Shown here piece after piece: positions 22,329-34,574 of a DNA stretch of 64,000 bases. This stretch comes from Plasmodiophora brassicae (taxonomy: Eukaryota; Endomyxa: Phytomyxea; Phytomyxea; Plasmodiophorida), in assembly GCA_036867785.1 (NCBI GenBank), contig CP145410.1, positions 806,001 through 870,000 of the forward strand. Reading direction: 5' to 3'. Both the position numbers and the translations under genes were made by a program. Below the pieces are notes generated by a model that ran no database searches, was not told where the DNA came from, and saw only the letters and a list, made by a program, of their open reading frames with translations. How positions within the stretch are numbered: position 1 is the first letter of the stretch; every line of letters begins with the position of its first letter.

Positions 22329-22921
22329 TCAGCTGATGTTGTCGCGGGTAACCGGACGGGAGATCATATCGCGCAGCCGTCGATTCTCCAATGCCAGCCT
22401 GGTGAATTCAACCGAATCGATTGTATCTGCATCAGGAAGGGACTCAGTCGTAGTCGTTCTTCACGGGAGCATTGCGTACCAGAATCATTGAACTTGGGAA
22501 CGTTTGCCATCTGTGTGCGATAAAGCATGTTCAGTGAACGCTCATACCTAGACGAATGCACTCGACCACGTACAGAACATTTCGTAGCTAGTCGTTGGAG
22601 GTCGACTATGCCAAGGGTCTTCTGCCCACTGGCAAGCACGTTAAAGACGACTTGGTGGGGCGTCAGATTTCCAGCGTTGACGATATATGAGTCGGCTCTG
22701 TACGAACATTGCAATTTGTCGGATTCCCGTCCTGGCTGCTGGAACATGGCGGCAATGTTGCAGAATTTCTGGAACGACGTGTCTGTCTGCCCGACATAGA
22801 TGCTCTTCAGCAGCGCAAGCAGCATCGGGTTCGCATTTGCCAGTGCTTGCTTGTCGAGGCTTTGATACCGTTTTCGTAGACCGACGACGTCCGCTTCTGT
22901 CACTTTGTCCGGTAAACGTTC
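22329..22921 (-). CDS. Degenerate EF-hand protein, calcineurin-B-like (5' end unresolved)
   Basis: The layout resembles calcineurin B and CIB proteins. It opens with KVTEADVVGLRKRYQSLD, where the family has an opening helix. Then come FQKFCNIAAMF and LTPHQVVFNVLASG, the spacing of EF-hand helices 2-3, and after an intron DADTIDSVEFTRLAL, the fourth EF-hand-like loop and exit helix. The loops lack most calcium ligands; only the last (D-A-D-x-I-D-x-x-E-F) looks partly competent. The exon at 22921 is preceded by an acceptor, and the first coding exon further upstream (22922-23040) could not be fixed in frame. It could be a regulatory subunit rather than a calcium sensor. Confidence 0.55.
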
Positions 22922-23455
22922 CTGCGTTCAGGATAGGTGAAACGTTTCGTACAGCCGGTGCTTCTGGAGATGGACTGTAGAAGGTCTCTCGATAGTTGTA
23001 ACTGGCTCAGAATATCATCGTCCGTCGACATGCGCGCGCTAGTAACCAACAATCTCTCTTCCTGCCCGGTGCGCCAACTGTAGCGTCTACACTCTGTGAC
23101 AACTATCACCGGTGGCAGCAAGGGCCGCTGCGGGGTCAAGTACGGTCATGATCATGTGACGGGGTGGCACCAGCATCTGTGCAGCATCATCCGAGTACAG
23201 TACTGGGACTCTGCAACCTCGAAGAGCAACCGATGCCAACCGCCTCTGAACAATAATATTGCCGACGAGGTCTCATCGTTTCTTTGAGCAAGTGTCGACT
23301 GAAATTGGGGACAACAACCGATGCACGTCCGCGAGCCCGTTGACGACACCGTACATGCACATTCATAAACCGTGATTTGTCACAAAACAACACATACATT
23401 TATTTCATTGCCACGTTGAGCGTAATGCAGCAAGGGTCAAAACAGACGACGCAAA
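22922..23455. other. Intergenic, likely first exon of the EF-hand gene plus 3' region of 7TM-RGS
   Basis: Both flanking genes are on the minus strand. The left part should hold the missing start exon of the EF-hand-like gene. The right part is the 3' flank of the receptor gene and contains AATAAA on the minus strand at 23399-23404, about 52 nt past that gene's stop, a plausible polyadenylation signal. Confidence 0.4.
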
Positions 23456-25635
23456 TCATATAACGTTCAGGTCCCGCAGCTCCTGCTCTTGAAGTTTCTT
23501 CAGGTTGGCACGGTTCACAAACTGAGAATCAATGTCAAAGTTTGAAGGAAACACTAAGACATAGGGTCCCCGTACATCTTGGTATTCCTTTGTCAACTTA
23601 AAACGCGGGTATGGGTCTGTTCGCATGAGTTCGACGACTTCCAGCTGGGCGATATTGAACACGTTAACGAGGTCTTTGTACTTCTCCTTCAACAGAGGAT
23701 GGACACCATCATCCACGGCAGACGCTGCCGAACCATATCAACTGTCAGTGGGCACTGCATTTAATGGCCTGGTCCCCGCACTGACTTGATTTCCGATGCT
23801 GTTTGGGCTGGTTCTGACCGTCGTCTGCAACAGTGGCATCGACGACGAGTGACGAGCGGTGTAAATTCTCAACCAACGGGTACATCGAGTTACGATGCTT
23901 TCCGGCCGTCTCTGAACCTGCGTTCGTACCAGGCGTCGAAGCCGGGTCCCCGTTTTGTTTGGGGGCAGTCTGCGCTTTGTACTTGCTGTTCAGATTGGCG
24001 ACAGCCTGCTCGACGCGCTGCCTCTGCCCAGCGCTGATGTTAACTTGCAGACGGGAACCTTCCTTGATGTAGTTCGCGTTGATATCGTTGACTGCGGCCA
24101 AGATGGCCGGCAGTTCAGCCAGATTCAAGCTCTGTTAGCGTCACATTTACATACCATCGAAAACTAATATGCATAGCGCTTTTACCACGGGGGTCTCTTG
24201 GGAAGCTCCGTACAGATGCGACCACACCATTTCGCGATAGGATTCGATTTCAGACCAGAACAGAGCAGACTCGACACAGAAACATCCGATCTAGCAGGAA
24301 CTGTCAACGTTGCGCTGCACTGATGCGATGAGACGGGTAGACTATACCAAGTACTTCTGGAACGCGGCAAACCCTTCTGGCGACTTGAGGATGCCAGCGA
24401 GAGACGTAATGTCACCGGTCTGGTGGTTGTCGCTCGACGCATCCAGACGTTCGCCGTATGACTTTACGATTGGGATCATGGTTGTCTGGATGAACAGCAG
24501 CAAGGCGAAAACCAGGGGCAAGAAAGCTTTGATGTCGGACACCTACAGTAGTTAAGGAATCAGCGGTTACTCAGTATAACACGAAACGAGGCCTACAATG
24601 ATTCCGTAGGACGACGGGACAATAGTGAACGCGAAAGCAAGGGTCCAGTCAAGAACGAGCAGCCAGAAGATGGTCTTTAGCTCATTCTTGATGCCGAACG
24701 CGTCGAAAGTTTTGCGAAGTTTCAGTGCAAACACGAATAGTCCCAGAAGGTAGGCGACGCCGACAACTGGGATGAGCGCATTGTACCAGGTTGGTAACGT
24801 GCACACGTTTTGCGGGATATCCGTATACTTCCCTGAAAGCTCAGTTCAGTGACAGGTTGCAGTGTTGGGCAAATCGACGACGCTGTTACCAGACAAGGAC
24901 AGATAGACGGCAGGGCCGAAAAACAACACGGTGTTGAATATCGTGTACATGGCAGTGAACGCGTCCGAGATGAAGAATCGATGATTGGAGTACCTGGGAA
25001 CAAGTCAGTCCTACGCCGAGAGAATACACCATCCATTGCCCACCATGTTTCTTTGCCGTCCATCGTTTTCTGACCACCCATACTCTGAGTCGAAATGCTG
25101 CTCCGACGCTTGTCAGCTACAGTCGTTTGTTTGCCTCTCAGCTGAGAGCGCTCGTGCTATACACACGAGGATGAGTCTCTGATGGCCAGCCTTCTGGAAC
25201 AGAACGTACAGCGAGTTCGAATTTGAAGAACATGCGCCAGGAACGCAGTAAAAAGATCGAAGATATGAAGCCGATTGCGACAGGGATCTGCCAGACTTCG
25301 AAGAGGCAGCTGACAGCCTAAAGTGGGGTAAGGAACGCGTTACAATTGGTACCTAAACACCACCGACCGGAAACATCGCCATCGTGCAGCGTAAGAAGGT
25401 CCCGAGTAAAAACCTACGACAGGTAAGCGATTAATGTACCTGGCACAACGTCTTTTCTCATGCGTACGTACGCGATATTCGTAAGAAGAGACAGACCGTT
25501 GTCACGGGCCTTGATGGGTTGCACATCACGCCGAACGTACATCCAGATGGCACCTCCAATGTACAGGATGCCGGCGCCAGCCATCCAGATCAGGAAGAGC
25601 CAGAACGTCGCTGGATTGGAAGAGACCAGAACCAT
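23456..25635 (-). CDS. 7TM-RGS fusion receptor
   Basis: A seven-helix receptor fused to a regulator-of-G-protein-signalling domain, the architecture of plant RGS1 and several protist and fungal proteins. The RGS domain speeds GTP hydrolysis on G-alpha subunits. The ATG at 25635 has a strong context (gccaccATGG). Helices include FWLFLIWMAGAGILYIGGAIW, WQIPVAIGFISSIFLL, AFTAMYTIFNTVLFF, ALIPVVGVAYLLGLFVF, TIFWLLVLDWTLAFAF and IKAFLPLVFALLLFIQ. The RGS part starts ITSLAGILKSPEGFAAFQKYL, continues VESALFWSEIESYRE and SRLQVNISAGQRQRV, and ends VVELMRTDPYPRFKLTKEY. A low-complexity insert of about 60 residues interrupts the RGS core. About nine introns; the join near 25000-25060 is unresolved. Confidence 0.85.
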
Positions 25636-26075
25636 GGTGGCGTCGCTGGGTCCACGGGCCTAGGCAAGCTGGTACGACGGCTATTGGTCACGTCACGTCT
25701 GCGCACACGCCAGTTCCAGCTCCTCGATGCTTGCCGCCTGACACGCCGGGTAGGGACAGAGCACGAAGGCAGCCAAGAACGAGCGCGCACGACCCTTAAG
25801 GAATGATGCCGACCGCAGGACCGGGTACCATTGATCGGTCTTAGTTCAATCAAGATATTTCGCTAAGCTAATCGTCCTTCGATCTTGAGGCATACGACTA
25901 CCTACCTATATAGGTAGGTTCCCCACACCCTTGGAATCTCTGGATCCTTTCGCTTGCAGCAATATCAGCGTTATTATACCATGACTTGGTGACAACGCAA
26001 AACGGCAGAAAGTTCAACTAGACCAGGCGTTTTTTGGCGCCTTCAGGACCTGAGCCGAATCTCGCCTGATGAGCG
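25636..26075. other. Divergent promoter, 7TM-RGS (-) and CEP290 (+)
   Basis: This 440-bp head-to-head interval contains a perfect 20-bp palindrome at 25900-25919 with TATATA at its centre. No gene was found. Confidence 0.45.
25900..25919. promoter_or_regulatory. Perfect 20-bp palindrome with central TATATA
   Basis: ACCTACCTATATAGGTAGGT is identical to its own reverse complement. It lies 265 bp upstream of the receptor ATG and 157 bp upstream of the CEP290 ATG, so it could be a dimeric activator site, a bidirectional TATA element, or both. Related shorter palindromes occur in two other intergenic regions (46928-46941 and 54099-54110). Confidence 0.5.
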
Positions 26076-29000
26076 ATGTCGGAACAGCAGCCGGGCAGTA
26101 GCGCATTGGTAGTTAGAGCACCTCCAGGCTCAGCCGCTGCGTTTCTCGACAAGAAAACACAACGTGAGCTGGAGGATCAGATTCAGCAGTTGAAGGGCGA
26201 ATGTGCCCAGAAGGATGCCATCATTGCCGACCTGACGGCGATATCGTCCACTGGACGGTTGCAGGTCCGGACAACGAATCACTATATTCGTGCGATATCA
26301 CCACTATGTTGACACTCGGGTATGTAGAAACAACTCCAGAAGGCGTTAGAAGATAATCGCGATCTGAAGAAGGAGATATCTCGTCTCTATGAGGAGCAAC
26401 AGAGTGTATGTTCAGTGATTCACCAGGCCTGTAGCTTTGCGGTGTTGAACCTTCCGTAACAGGTCGCAGAACTGCAAGCTAAGCTAGAAGCTCAAGAGGC
26501 GACCACGCAATCTGTTCGAGATGAGTTCAGTGAGTTTCGAGAGCAGACAAGAATTGGTATCGAGCAAATGAAGCAGGTAAGCGCTGTCATTCTTAGGACG
26601 TGCGATGGCGTTCGTTGATTTCTCCTATAGGATCGTGAACGGCTTGACGCGGAGCTCAATGACGTTGATTCGCGTGTTCAGTCGTTCCGTCAGGCAGAAC
26701 ATGACGCAGTGGCTACAGTGTCCCAGCTAGAGGAAAGGGTAAGGCCGCGCCGCCTTTAATGCAATTCCTATACTTAACTGACTTTATCTTTTGTGTGGTG
26801 AAACAGGTCGAAACGTTGGAAGAAGAGCTAGCATCTCAAACGCAGCTCGTCCTCAAACTCAAAGACGGAACGCGACTTGGTATTGCTATTCGAATAGGAT
26901 GGTAACCGGAGTTGCTGACGACTATTGCAGAGGAGCTGGAAGCTACAATCAGCACACTCACACAATCCCTGTCTCAAAAAGAGTGGGAGAGAGAGCAGCT
27001 TGAATCAGAATTAGCCACATCCCGAGATGAGTACGCGCAAATCGTTAAGAAATACGAAGAGTTCGAGCACCGTATTCAGGTTATATAATGTGTTTCGTTG
27101 TCGTTTCTGTTCTCGGCTGATGCTGAATCATTCTGACAGTCTGGACTTAATGAAGCCTCTACCGAAGTACAAGTTCAGTTGGTCAAGTACAAAGCGCTGG
27201 CATCCGAGAGGTAAAAACTGTGAATATAGAGACCACTTCTTTTGACAGTGTCCTCTAACAGGGAATCGGAGCTAGTACGTGAACGCGAACGATACGCCCA
27301 GCTCGAAAGTCGTGTGCAACGAACTGATAGGGAGCTTCTTGACGCATATGAGCAAATTCATCAGTATGAGGAAGGTCACTACAACCACTATATCCTGAGG
27401 TTCATAAACTCAGGCAGTCCAAATAGGTTATGGAATCGACGAGGCGATGCGGGATCAGAGAAAGCTGAAGGCTGCAATGATTCTGCGTGAGGAAGAAAAT
27501 TCTCAGCTATCGGCGAAGTTGAGCGTACGCGAAGGGCAGCTACAACGACTAGCCGATGAGAATGGGTCAGCTTGCCTTAGTTTACAAATCGTGATGGTTT
27601 AACAATTGCTTCCAGTATCTTGAGGCTGAAAGCAGGAGTCGACCCGAGTTGGGGCGTAAGTGAAGCTGAGCTTGAACTTGAACACAACGTTGAAAAAGAG
27701 AAGCTGAACTCTCTCGTTGAATACTACAAAGAACATACCGAGCGATTGGAGCGCGAGAGGTATATACCAGTAGGCTCTGGTATCAGCTCCGGGACTCATT
27801 AAGTGTCAGGGTTGAGTTACTTGAGGAACTTCGTCTTAAGGCCGTTCAAAACGGAGAATCCGGCGTAGTTTACTTTGGACTTTCTGCTGACAAAATGCAT
27901 TTACTAGATCAGGTTATGGATGTATCACTGATGCATATTACTGGTGATGCTTAACGCGTCTTCTTTAGTATGCCGATCGCCTTCGTGAAGGTGATACCAG
28001 TTTGCCTGAAACGGACGAGACAAGTCGCATAAAAGGCCAGCTCGCGGATATGTCTTTACAGCTGGAAGAAATGCGGAACAAATATGCCGAAGTTGTTACT
28101 TGCTCTTCCTGTGGTATAGTCGGATATATCTGACGCTGTCTGCTTAGGTTGCCGTTGAGCGGAATGAGCTGCGACTCTCTTTGCAGAACGTCATGCAGAA
28201 GCAAAATGACGATCGAGTGGATCGCATTCTCGAAGGTATTCGTCAACTTCAAGCTGGTCAAAAGGCCGATGAGATACTTTTTATACCAAACGAGCTGGAT
28301 GGTGAAGTTACCCCTCAGCGAACTGATAGTGGAACTGTCCCAGTTTCAATGTAAGCTGCGTTCGACGGTTCATAATCTGGTGACTGAATCTGTTATCAGC
28401 TCTGCCGATTCTCCGGTTAATAATCATCCTGGAAATGTCGGCGCCGTGAAAGCACCCACACGAGGTCCTATCAGGTAGGTCACTGCTTGCTGGTTTCACG
28501 TCCCTGTGATGATGGATGACACTAGGAGTGAATTATCCGCCGAGCTGCTTCTTTGTATGGAGGAGCTGGTTGAATCTCAACAGCTGCTACAACAATCACA
28601 TGCAACAATTGCGAAATACGAATCATCGATGGCGCAGTTGAGCTCCCAAGTCCATGCGTTGGTCTACAAGCAGGGCGAAGTTACCAGACGTTTTAACAGC
28701 GAAAAGGCAGAAATGGAAGCTAGGCTCGAGGAGATGGTTGTTTCAGTTGCCCAACTAACAAGTGAACGCGATTCTGCTGTCGCGACAGTAGACCGTCTCA
28801 AGAAAGATTCAGATACCACAACCCTTGTGGACGAATATCGACGGTATGCTCGTAGTGTACAGCTTTTCTATATTGAAGCTGACCATGGCACAGTCAAATT
28901 GCGGTTCTCCAGTCGAACGAGATATTAATGACACGCAAGCAAAATGTTCTTGAACATACTCTTTCGGCCCTTGAATCGGTATACATCTCACCTCGGCTCT

Positions 29001-32000
29001 TTAGCTAAACTTACTTATTCGCATCGTCAGCGCGAGGCCAGTGCACGCGATGACCGGATATCCCTGGAGCGAGTCTTACATGCCCGCATTGTCCAACTGG
29101 AGGACGCAGTCAGTGCCTTGCAACAACGTCTCTCGACGACCGAACAACAGCTTCGCAACTCAGTATCCCAACACGTGTACGATGCTCTGCTCCGACGTCA
29201 TGCCACCACACATGCAAGGTATTTCCGAGAATACGTGTCTTGAACAAACTCAAATGACCATGGTGAAGGTTATCGGAATGTCTCGTCTTTGAGGCTGAAG
29301 AGCAGGTTCGCTCCCAGGAGTACAGTGAACTTCGTCAGAAAGCCGACTCCCATGCTGCTGATGCTGCACTAGCCTTGGAGAAAGTTGCTTCTCTCGAGGC
29401 CGCCCTCGTTATTCTTCAAGGCAAACTTGATAGTATTTCTTCAGGCAATGACGACCGCGTCCAACTAGTAGCGCAAGTTGCTGCGTTAGAAGTCAGAGAA
29501 GGGAACGCTATTCGTAGCGTAGCTCGCCTTGAGCAGCATGCAGCAGAGGCTTCTGGAAGATACGCCCAAGTGTGTGCCGACCTATCTGCGCTTGAAAAAG
29601 GTCACCATGACCTCCTTCTACGCTACCACAAAGCACGTGATGAAGCGGAGAAGCAACGAGAAGCGGCTGCCGCTTCTGACGCAAACCATGAGAAAGCAAT
29701 AGCCGATCTCCAATGCCAGCTCTCAGCTGCCCGACGTGATGCTGCACAGGCAAAGAAGCTACTCCAAGTTGCAAAGACGCAAGCTTTGCAACTTCGCGAA
29801 GGTCGTGAACAAGTGGAAATGGAAATTGAAGGCACATTAACAGTGAGGGTTTTGAGGTGATTGCCGATTAATCGATGAACAGGACTCCGTCTCGCGCTGA
29901 TTGACGCCCAGACTTCTAGCGACGATCAAGCGAAGATTGGTAGCTTGCATCATGAGTTAATTGCGACCCGTCTGGAGCTGCGCGAGCTTCAGCGTCGATG
30001 TGAATCACATCCGGATGCTGTCAACCGGTTTGGCATGTGTAGCTGGTACTGTTTGCGGAACCAACTAAATGGTACAGGCTTGAAGCTGAGATCTTGCGTC
30101 AAAATCAAGTTCGAGATGAGCTGATGGCGTCATCTTTCGTTGAAAATTCCGCCCTTCGTGCCCGAATCCGCTTCTTCCAAGTATGCCTGGCCGAAATCAA
30201 TACGCTGAACGCTGGTGTTCTCAATGCCGATCAAGCAGCAGCTCTACAGAATACTAATCGATATCTGTCACGAAGGCTTGAGTCGGCAAGAACTGGTAGC
30301 CACCTCATCATGCATCTCTCGAATGCGCTCGGTGATAACAACCATTCCGTCCAGAGGTTGTGCAGGCGGATCATCGACGTCGGCAAGCAGACCTGGCATT
30401 GGCACAGATGAGGGTCGAACTCGACAGCGCTAATGAGTTGGCAAGTACGTTCACTCAACTTCGGGGGACGTCCAAACAGTCTTCGCCACAAGCGACAGAA
30501 GAGCGACTGCAGATCCAGATCATAGAATGGAACAAGCGCCTCAAACATTTGAAGCTCGTTAATATGCAGCTTGAGGTTTGGCCATCGTCACCACTTTGTC
30601 GACGTGGAATTTATGTTTGTTGTTAGCATCAGTGTGCGTCGCTTCAACACAAGATTGCCTTCCAGGAAAAGAGCCTGTCTGAGAACGCCTCGGAGATAGT
30701 TCGTTTACAAAATCTTGTTGCTGAAAAGGTTCGAACATCTTGTGTCCTCGACACGTTATCTTCTTATAACAATTGCCAGGATTCTGCTCTTGAAACGCAT
30801 CAGTTATACTTCAAACAGCAGACCTCGTCAATGCTTGAACTCGCCCAGAAGCGCTCTGGAAACCCTGGAGGTGAAGCCGTCACCTCTTCTGATCAGTCCG
30901 CTCTGCAAGCACACTTCGAATCGGAAATTGGGCGGCTCCATGCTGAAGTGCGTTCGGCGAGCTCCATGATCGATTCCAAGAATGAAGTCATCGAGCTCTT
31001 ACGGCAACAAGTGGCACGGTCGGTGTCGTCCCCGGTGGATGTATAAGCTTTACCCTAAAACTTGGGCAACGCAGACTTGAATCCCAGATTAGAATCGATG
31101 CCGACCGAGAGAACGAAGCTGGGAACGCCAACTTTGAGCAGGCAGACGCAGCCAAAGATCGTATTCTGAAAACAGCTGATCTCACCATTCGTAGCCTGCG
31201 GAACCTGTTGAACCAGAAGAATGATGCACTAGGCAAATATCGGTAAACGTGCGACAACCTGACAACGTTTTCGCAACCGTTAACAAACTCGTTTACAGAG
31301 AATTGTTGCAGCGCGCTCTGTCAAAATATCAGACCGAAAAGGAGGTTGACCAAATGGCTCTGGAGCGATTGCACACTCAGTTAGTCGAAGACAAGGCTGA
31401 ACATTCTGCTGCGCTGCACGCTGCGTTGCAAAGAATCTCAGAACTGGATCGAATTCCTTCAACGTTGATACCCTCGGCACGACTTGATGAAGTCGTCGCG
31501 GAGAAGGATGCTCGCAATCAGGTAGGCCTATCATTGTCACTCTACGTTCGCACGCCATTATCGTGAACGCTGCGTTATAGGCTCTGTCGGTGGAATTACA
31601 AAGTGTGCAGAGGCTTCTACAGGCAGCCAATGAGCGGTGAGTTGCCGAACTTAAACTGCTTACTTCGCTGAAACATCACACTTCAGAATCGCCCAGCTCC
31701 AAACACACGAGCAGGAACTCGAGGTGCATGTCAGGTCATTAGAGGCAGATCTAAAGCCAAGTCATGAAACCGAAAACTGCCTCGCAAGCATGCGGGAGAA
31801 ACTTGCCGAGAAAGATCGCAAGCAGAAGCACCTCGAAAACGCAATTATGCAGTTAAAGGAGGAGCTAGTCAGTATTGCCAACCGTGTTACTCCTAAGCAG
31901 GTACGTTGTTTTATCGCACGTTTCTCTGGTAAATAACGCTAACTGAACTACAGAGCGTTGAGTCAGAAGCGACGCAAAAGTCAATCGATGCTCTTCGAAC

Positions 32001-34358
32001 CGCTTTAAAAAAGGCTGAATCCCAGAAAGTACACGTTGAACAACGGAACCGGTGAGCTGCGACTTGCGACAGTGTACTCCAGTTCTCTTGTGAACAATCG
32101 AATAGGCAAATCATCGGAGAACGTGATTCCCTCAGAAATGAGTTGGCATCGCTGCGGACAACAACAAAGGAACGTAACGAAGTGACAGAATCAGAAAGGG
32201 CCCTTCGCTCACAAGTCGAATCACTTTCTGGTAAGCTCGAGAGCGCTCAGGCAATGTATCTGTCAACGAAAAAGCGGCTGCGAACAGCCCAAATGGAGTT
32301 GTCATCAGGTTTGATCCATTTACTGTATGTTTGCCTTTCCTTACCGACATGGCATGCTGTAGTTCAAACAGAGTGCGAAGCCCTTCGAAAGCGTACAGTT
32401 GAACATGAAACGACGATCCAGACTTTAAACTCATCGATGGAGGAGCTGAGGCGCGGCTTACAGCAATCTGCTAACCGTCAGTGTTCGTTTCATCGATATT
32501 CCTCAGCATCGGAGTGACGTTATACATTTGTAGCGTCTCAAGTGACACAGTCATGCAGTCCTATTCGTATGCCAAGTCCAAGCAATGCCGGTGTGCAAGT
32601 ACCTGACGAGATAGACGGTAGCGCATCCACCGGAGCGTTCGAGAACTGGGAACAGCTGAAGAAACTGTCGAAACGAATCGATAACCTCAAGGTTTAGGTA
32701 GTTTGCATCTCATGCTGACACGGTAACTAAGGAAACCATTAGGCGAAACTCAAAGAGCGCAGCGAAGAACTTCGGGAATCGCGGCAGACAGCCTGCGAAT
32801 TGGAGCGCCGGTTGAAGGCTGTCGAAGTTGAAAAGCTGAACTTGATTGCTGAGCTCCAAACTGCGGAGGCCCAGCATGCGAACGAGGATAACCTTATTGC
32901 GGATTCAGTCAGTCATATTGTCGGACCCTTGGCAGTTAGTGGTGCTTAACTATCCGCCGATCAGGCTACTATGGAATCTATTGAAGAGCTTCGGGCGCAG
33001 CTGTTCGAAGCGCATGAGCAAATTCATTCTCTACAACAAAAGTATGGCATCGATGTTAAGAGTGAGCTGTCGCTGCTCATTATCTTGCGTTTTAGGCTGA
33101 ACGTCGAATGCACCGCTGTGCGAAAGCAGTTGGAGTTCGAGAGGGATGAACTTCGCCTGCAGTTGAAAGAGCGTTTGCCACGTACCCGTCATGACAACTC
33201 GAAATTGAAGCAAGAAAGAGACGTCAGTGGTGCTCGAACAGTTCCGGTCAAGGGTACTGATGCGGCTTGTTGCCCCATATAGGAGCTTGCTGAGCGAAAT
33301 CTAACGGTGTGCTGTGAAAATCTCGACCTGCGATTCGACAAGGAACATTCAGCGATAGTGATACAACGGTTGCGAAAACGCATCAAACAGCTAGAGCATT
33401 ATAAGAACTTCAAGGGCAATGAGCGTTCTCACTCCGGTGGACAACCTGCCAAGGTAATCTGAAGAGAACGTCATTGAAAAGCTTTCGGTTTTAATATGGA
33501 ATGCAGGATTCGAAGATCGAAGCCGAGCTTAAATCAACAGTCGAGTCCATGGGTCAGATTATTGACCGGTTGAAGTCCGACAATGAGACGCTTCGAATGA
33601 ACTCGCATTCTCACCTGAAGTACTCCGAAGCCGTGAGGGCTTTGAAAAAGGTACTGCTGGTACTCGTCGACTGATAGTTAGAGATAACCAAAACGGCGGT
33701 AGGCTAAACAAGACTGGACTACCGAAGTCCAGTCTCTAAAGGCAGAACTTCACGCGAAGTCTGAGCAAATTGGTGCAATGGCTCGTGCAGACTCCTCGCA
33801 GAAGGTTGCCATGAGAACCATTCGCAAAGAATTGACACGGGTGGGTGCGCTGTGTTCCTAAACCAGACCTCTGTTGAATCCCCTACTGTATAGGTCAAAA
33901 AGGAGCTAGTTGCCAAGGTGGCAGAATGCGAACTGCTGTCAGGCTCGGTGACCGCTCTCGAGAAGCAGGCCGAGCTCTTGAGGAAAAGCCTTGAGAAGGC
34001 CGAGGCAAAGGACCGCGCGCAATCGCGCCCGCGTAATAACGCTCTTTGTCGCCACCGACCATTGTGTCCTCATGTCCACTTCTCAGATTCGCCTATGCAT
34101 TCGACTGGGATTCAAGATCTCGAACGGCAGTGTGCGGATCTCATGGCGGAGAACGAGGTAGTACTGGGCGTATTTGAACGTGCGCCCGATGCTTGTCTTA
34201 CTTCCGCCACGTAGGCCCTGAAAACGGAACTCAGTGCATTTGACATGACCTTCTTTGACGAGATCGAAGACCTGAAGTATCAATATTCCGAAGTGTCCAA
34301 ACGGCTCGCACAGTATAGAGCACAGTTCGGCGATTTACCCGCCGTTAAGCAAATATAA
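26076..34358 (+). CDS. CEP290: CEP290, ciliary transition-zone coiled-coil protein
   Basis: A very long coiled-coil protein that bridges microtubules and membrane at the ciliary transition zone. The gene runs 8.3 kb and is cut into roughly forty exons by introns of about 40-65 nt, each flanked by clear GT and AG. Nearly all exons encode heptad-rich Leu/Glu/Lys/Gln sequence. The identity rests on the C-terminus. The last exons read LSAFDMTFFDEIEDLKYQYSE, almost the same as the CEP290 sequence just before its end, followed by a short tail ending at 34356-34358. The N-terminus (MSEQQPGSSALVVRAP) is not conserved. The first exon ends at 26264 and the second begins at 26328. Individual internal joins were not all checked. 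No membrane segment or enzyme domain is visible. Confidence 0.85.
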
Positions 34359-34574
34359 ATTAAACTATGCCCATGTTTCTGGTACTGGGCGTTCTACCCT
34401 AGAGTAGGAAGCGTCGTACATACGCCTGCCGTCGCGAGGGTGCGTCTGGCTGTCGCTAATCTGGCGCCAGTTTTACTTTCAGAAAATCTCGTCTGAATTG
34501 GGCCTGTGCCGACTACGTGGATGCCATCCTTCCTGTTCCCGGCTTCGGCGTTGCACGTATCAGTGTGTATTGTT

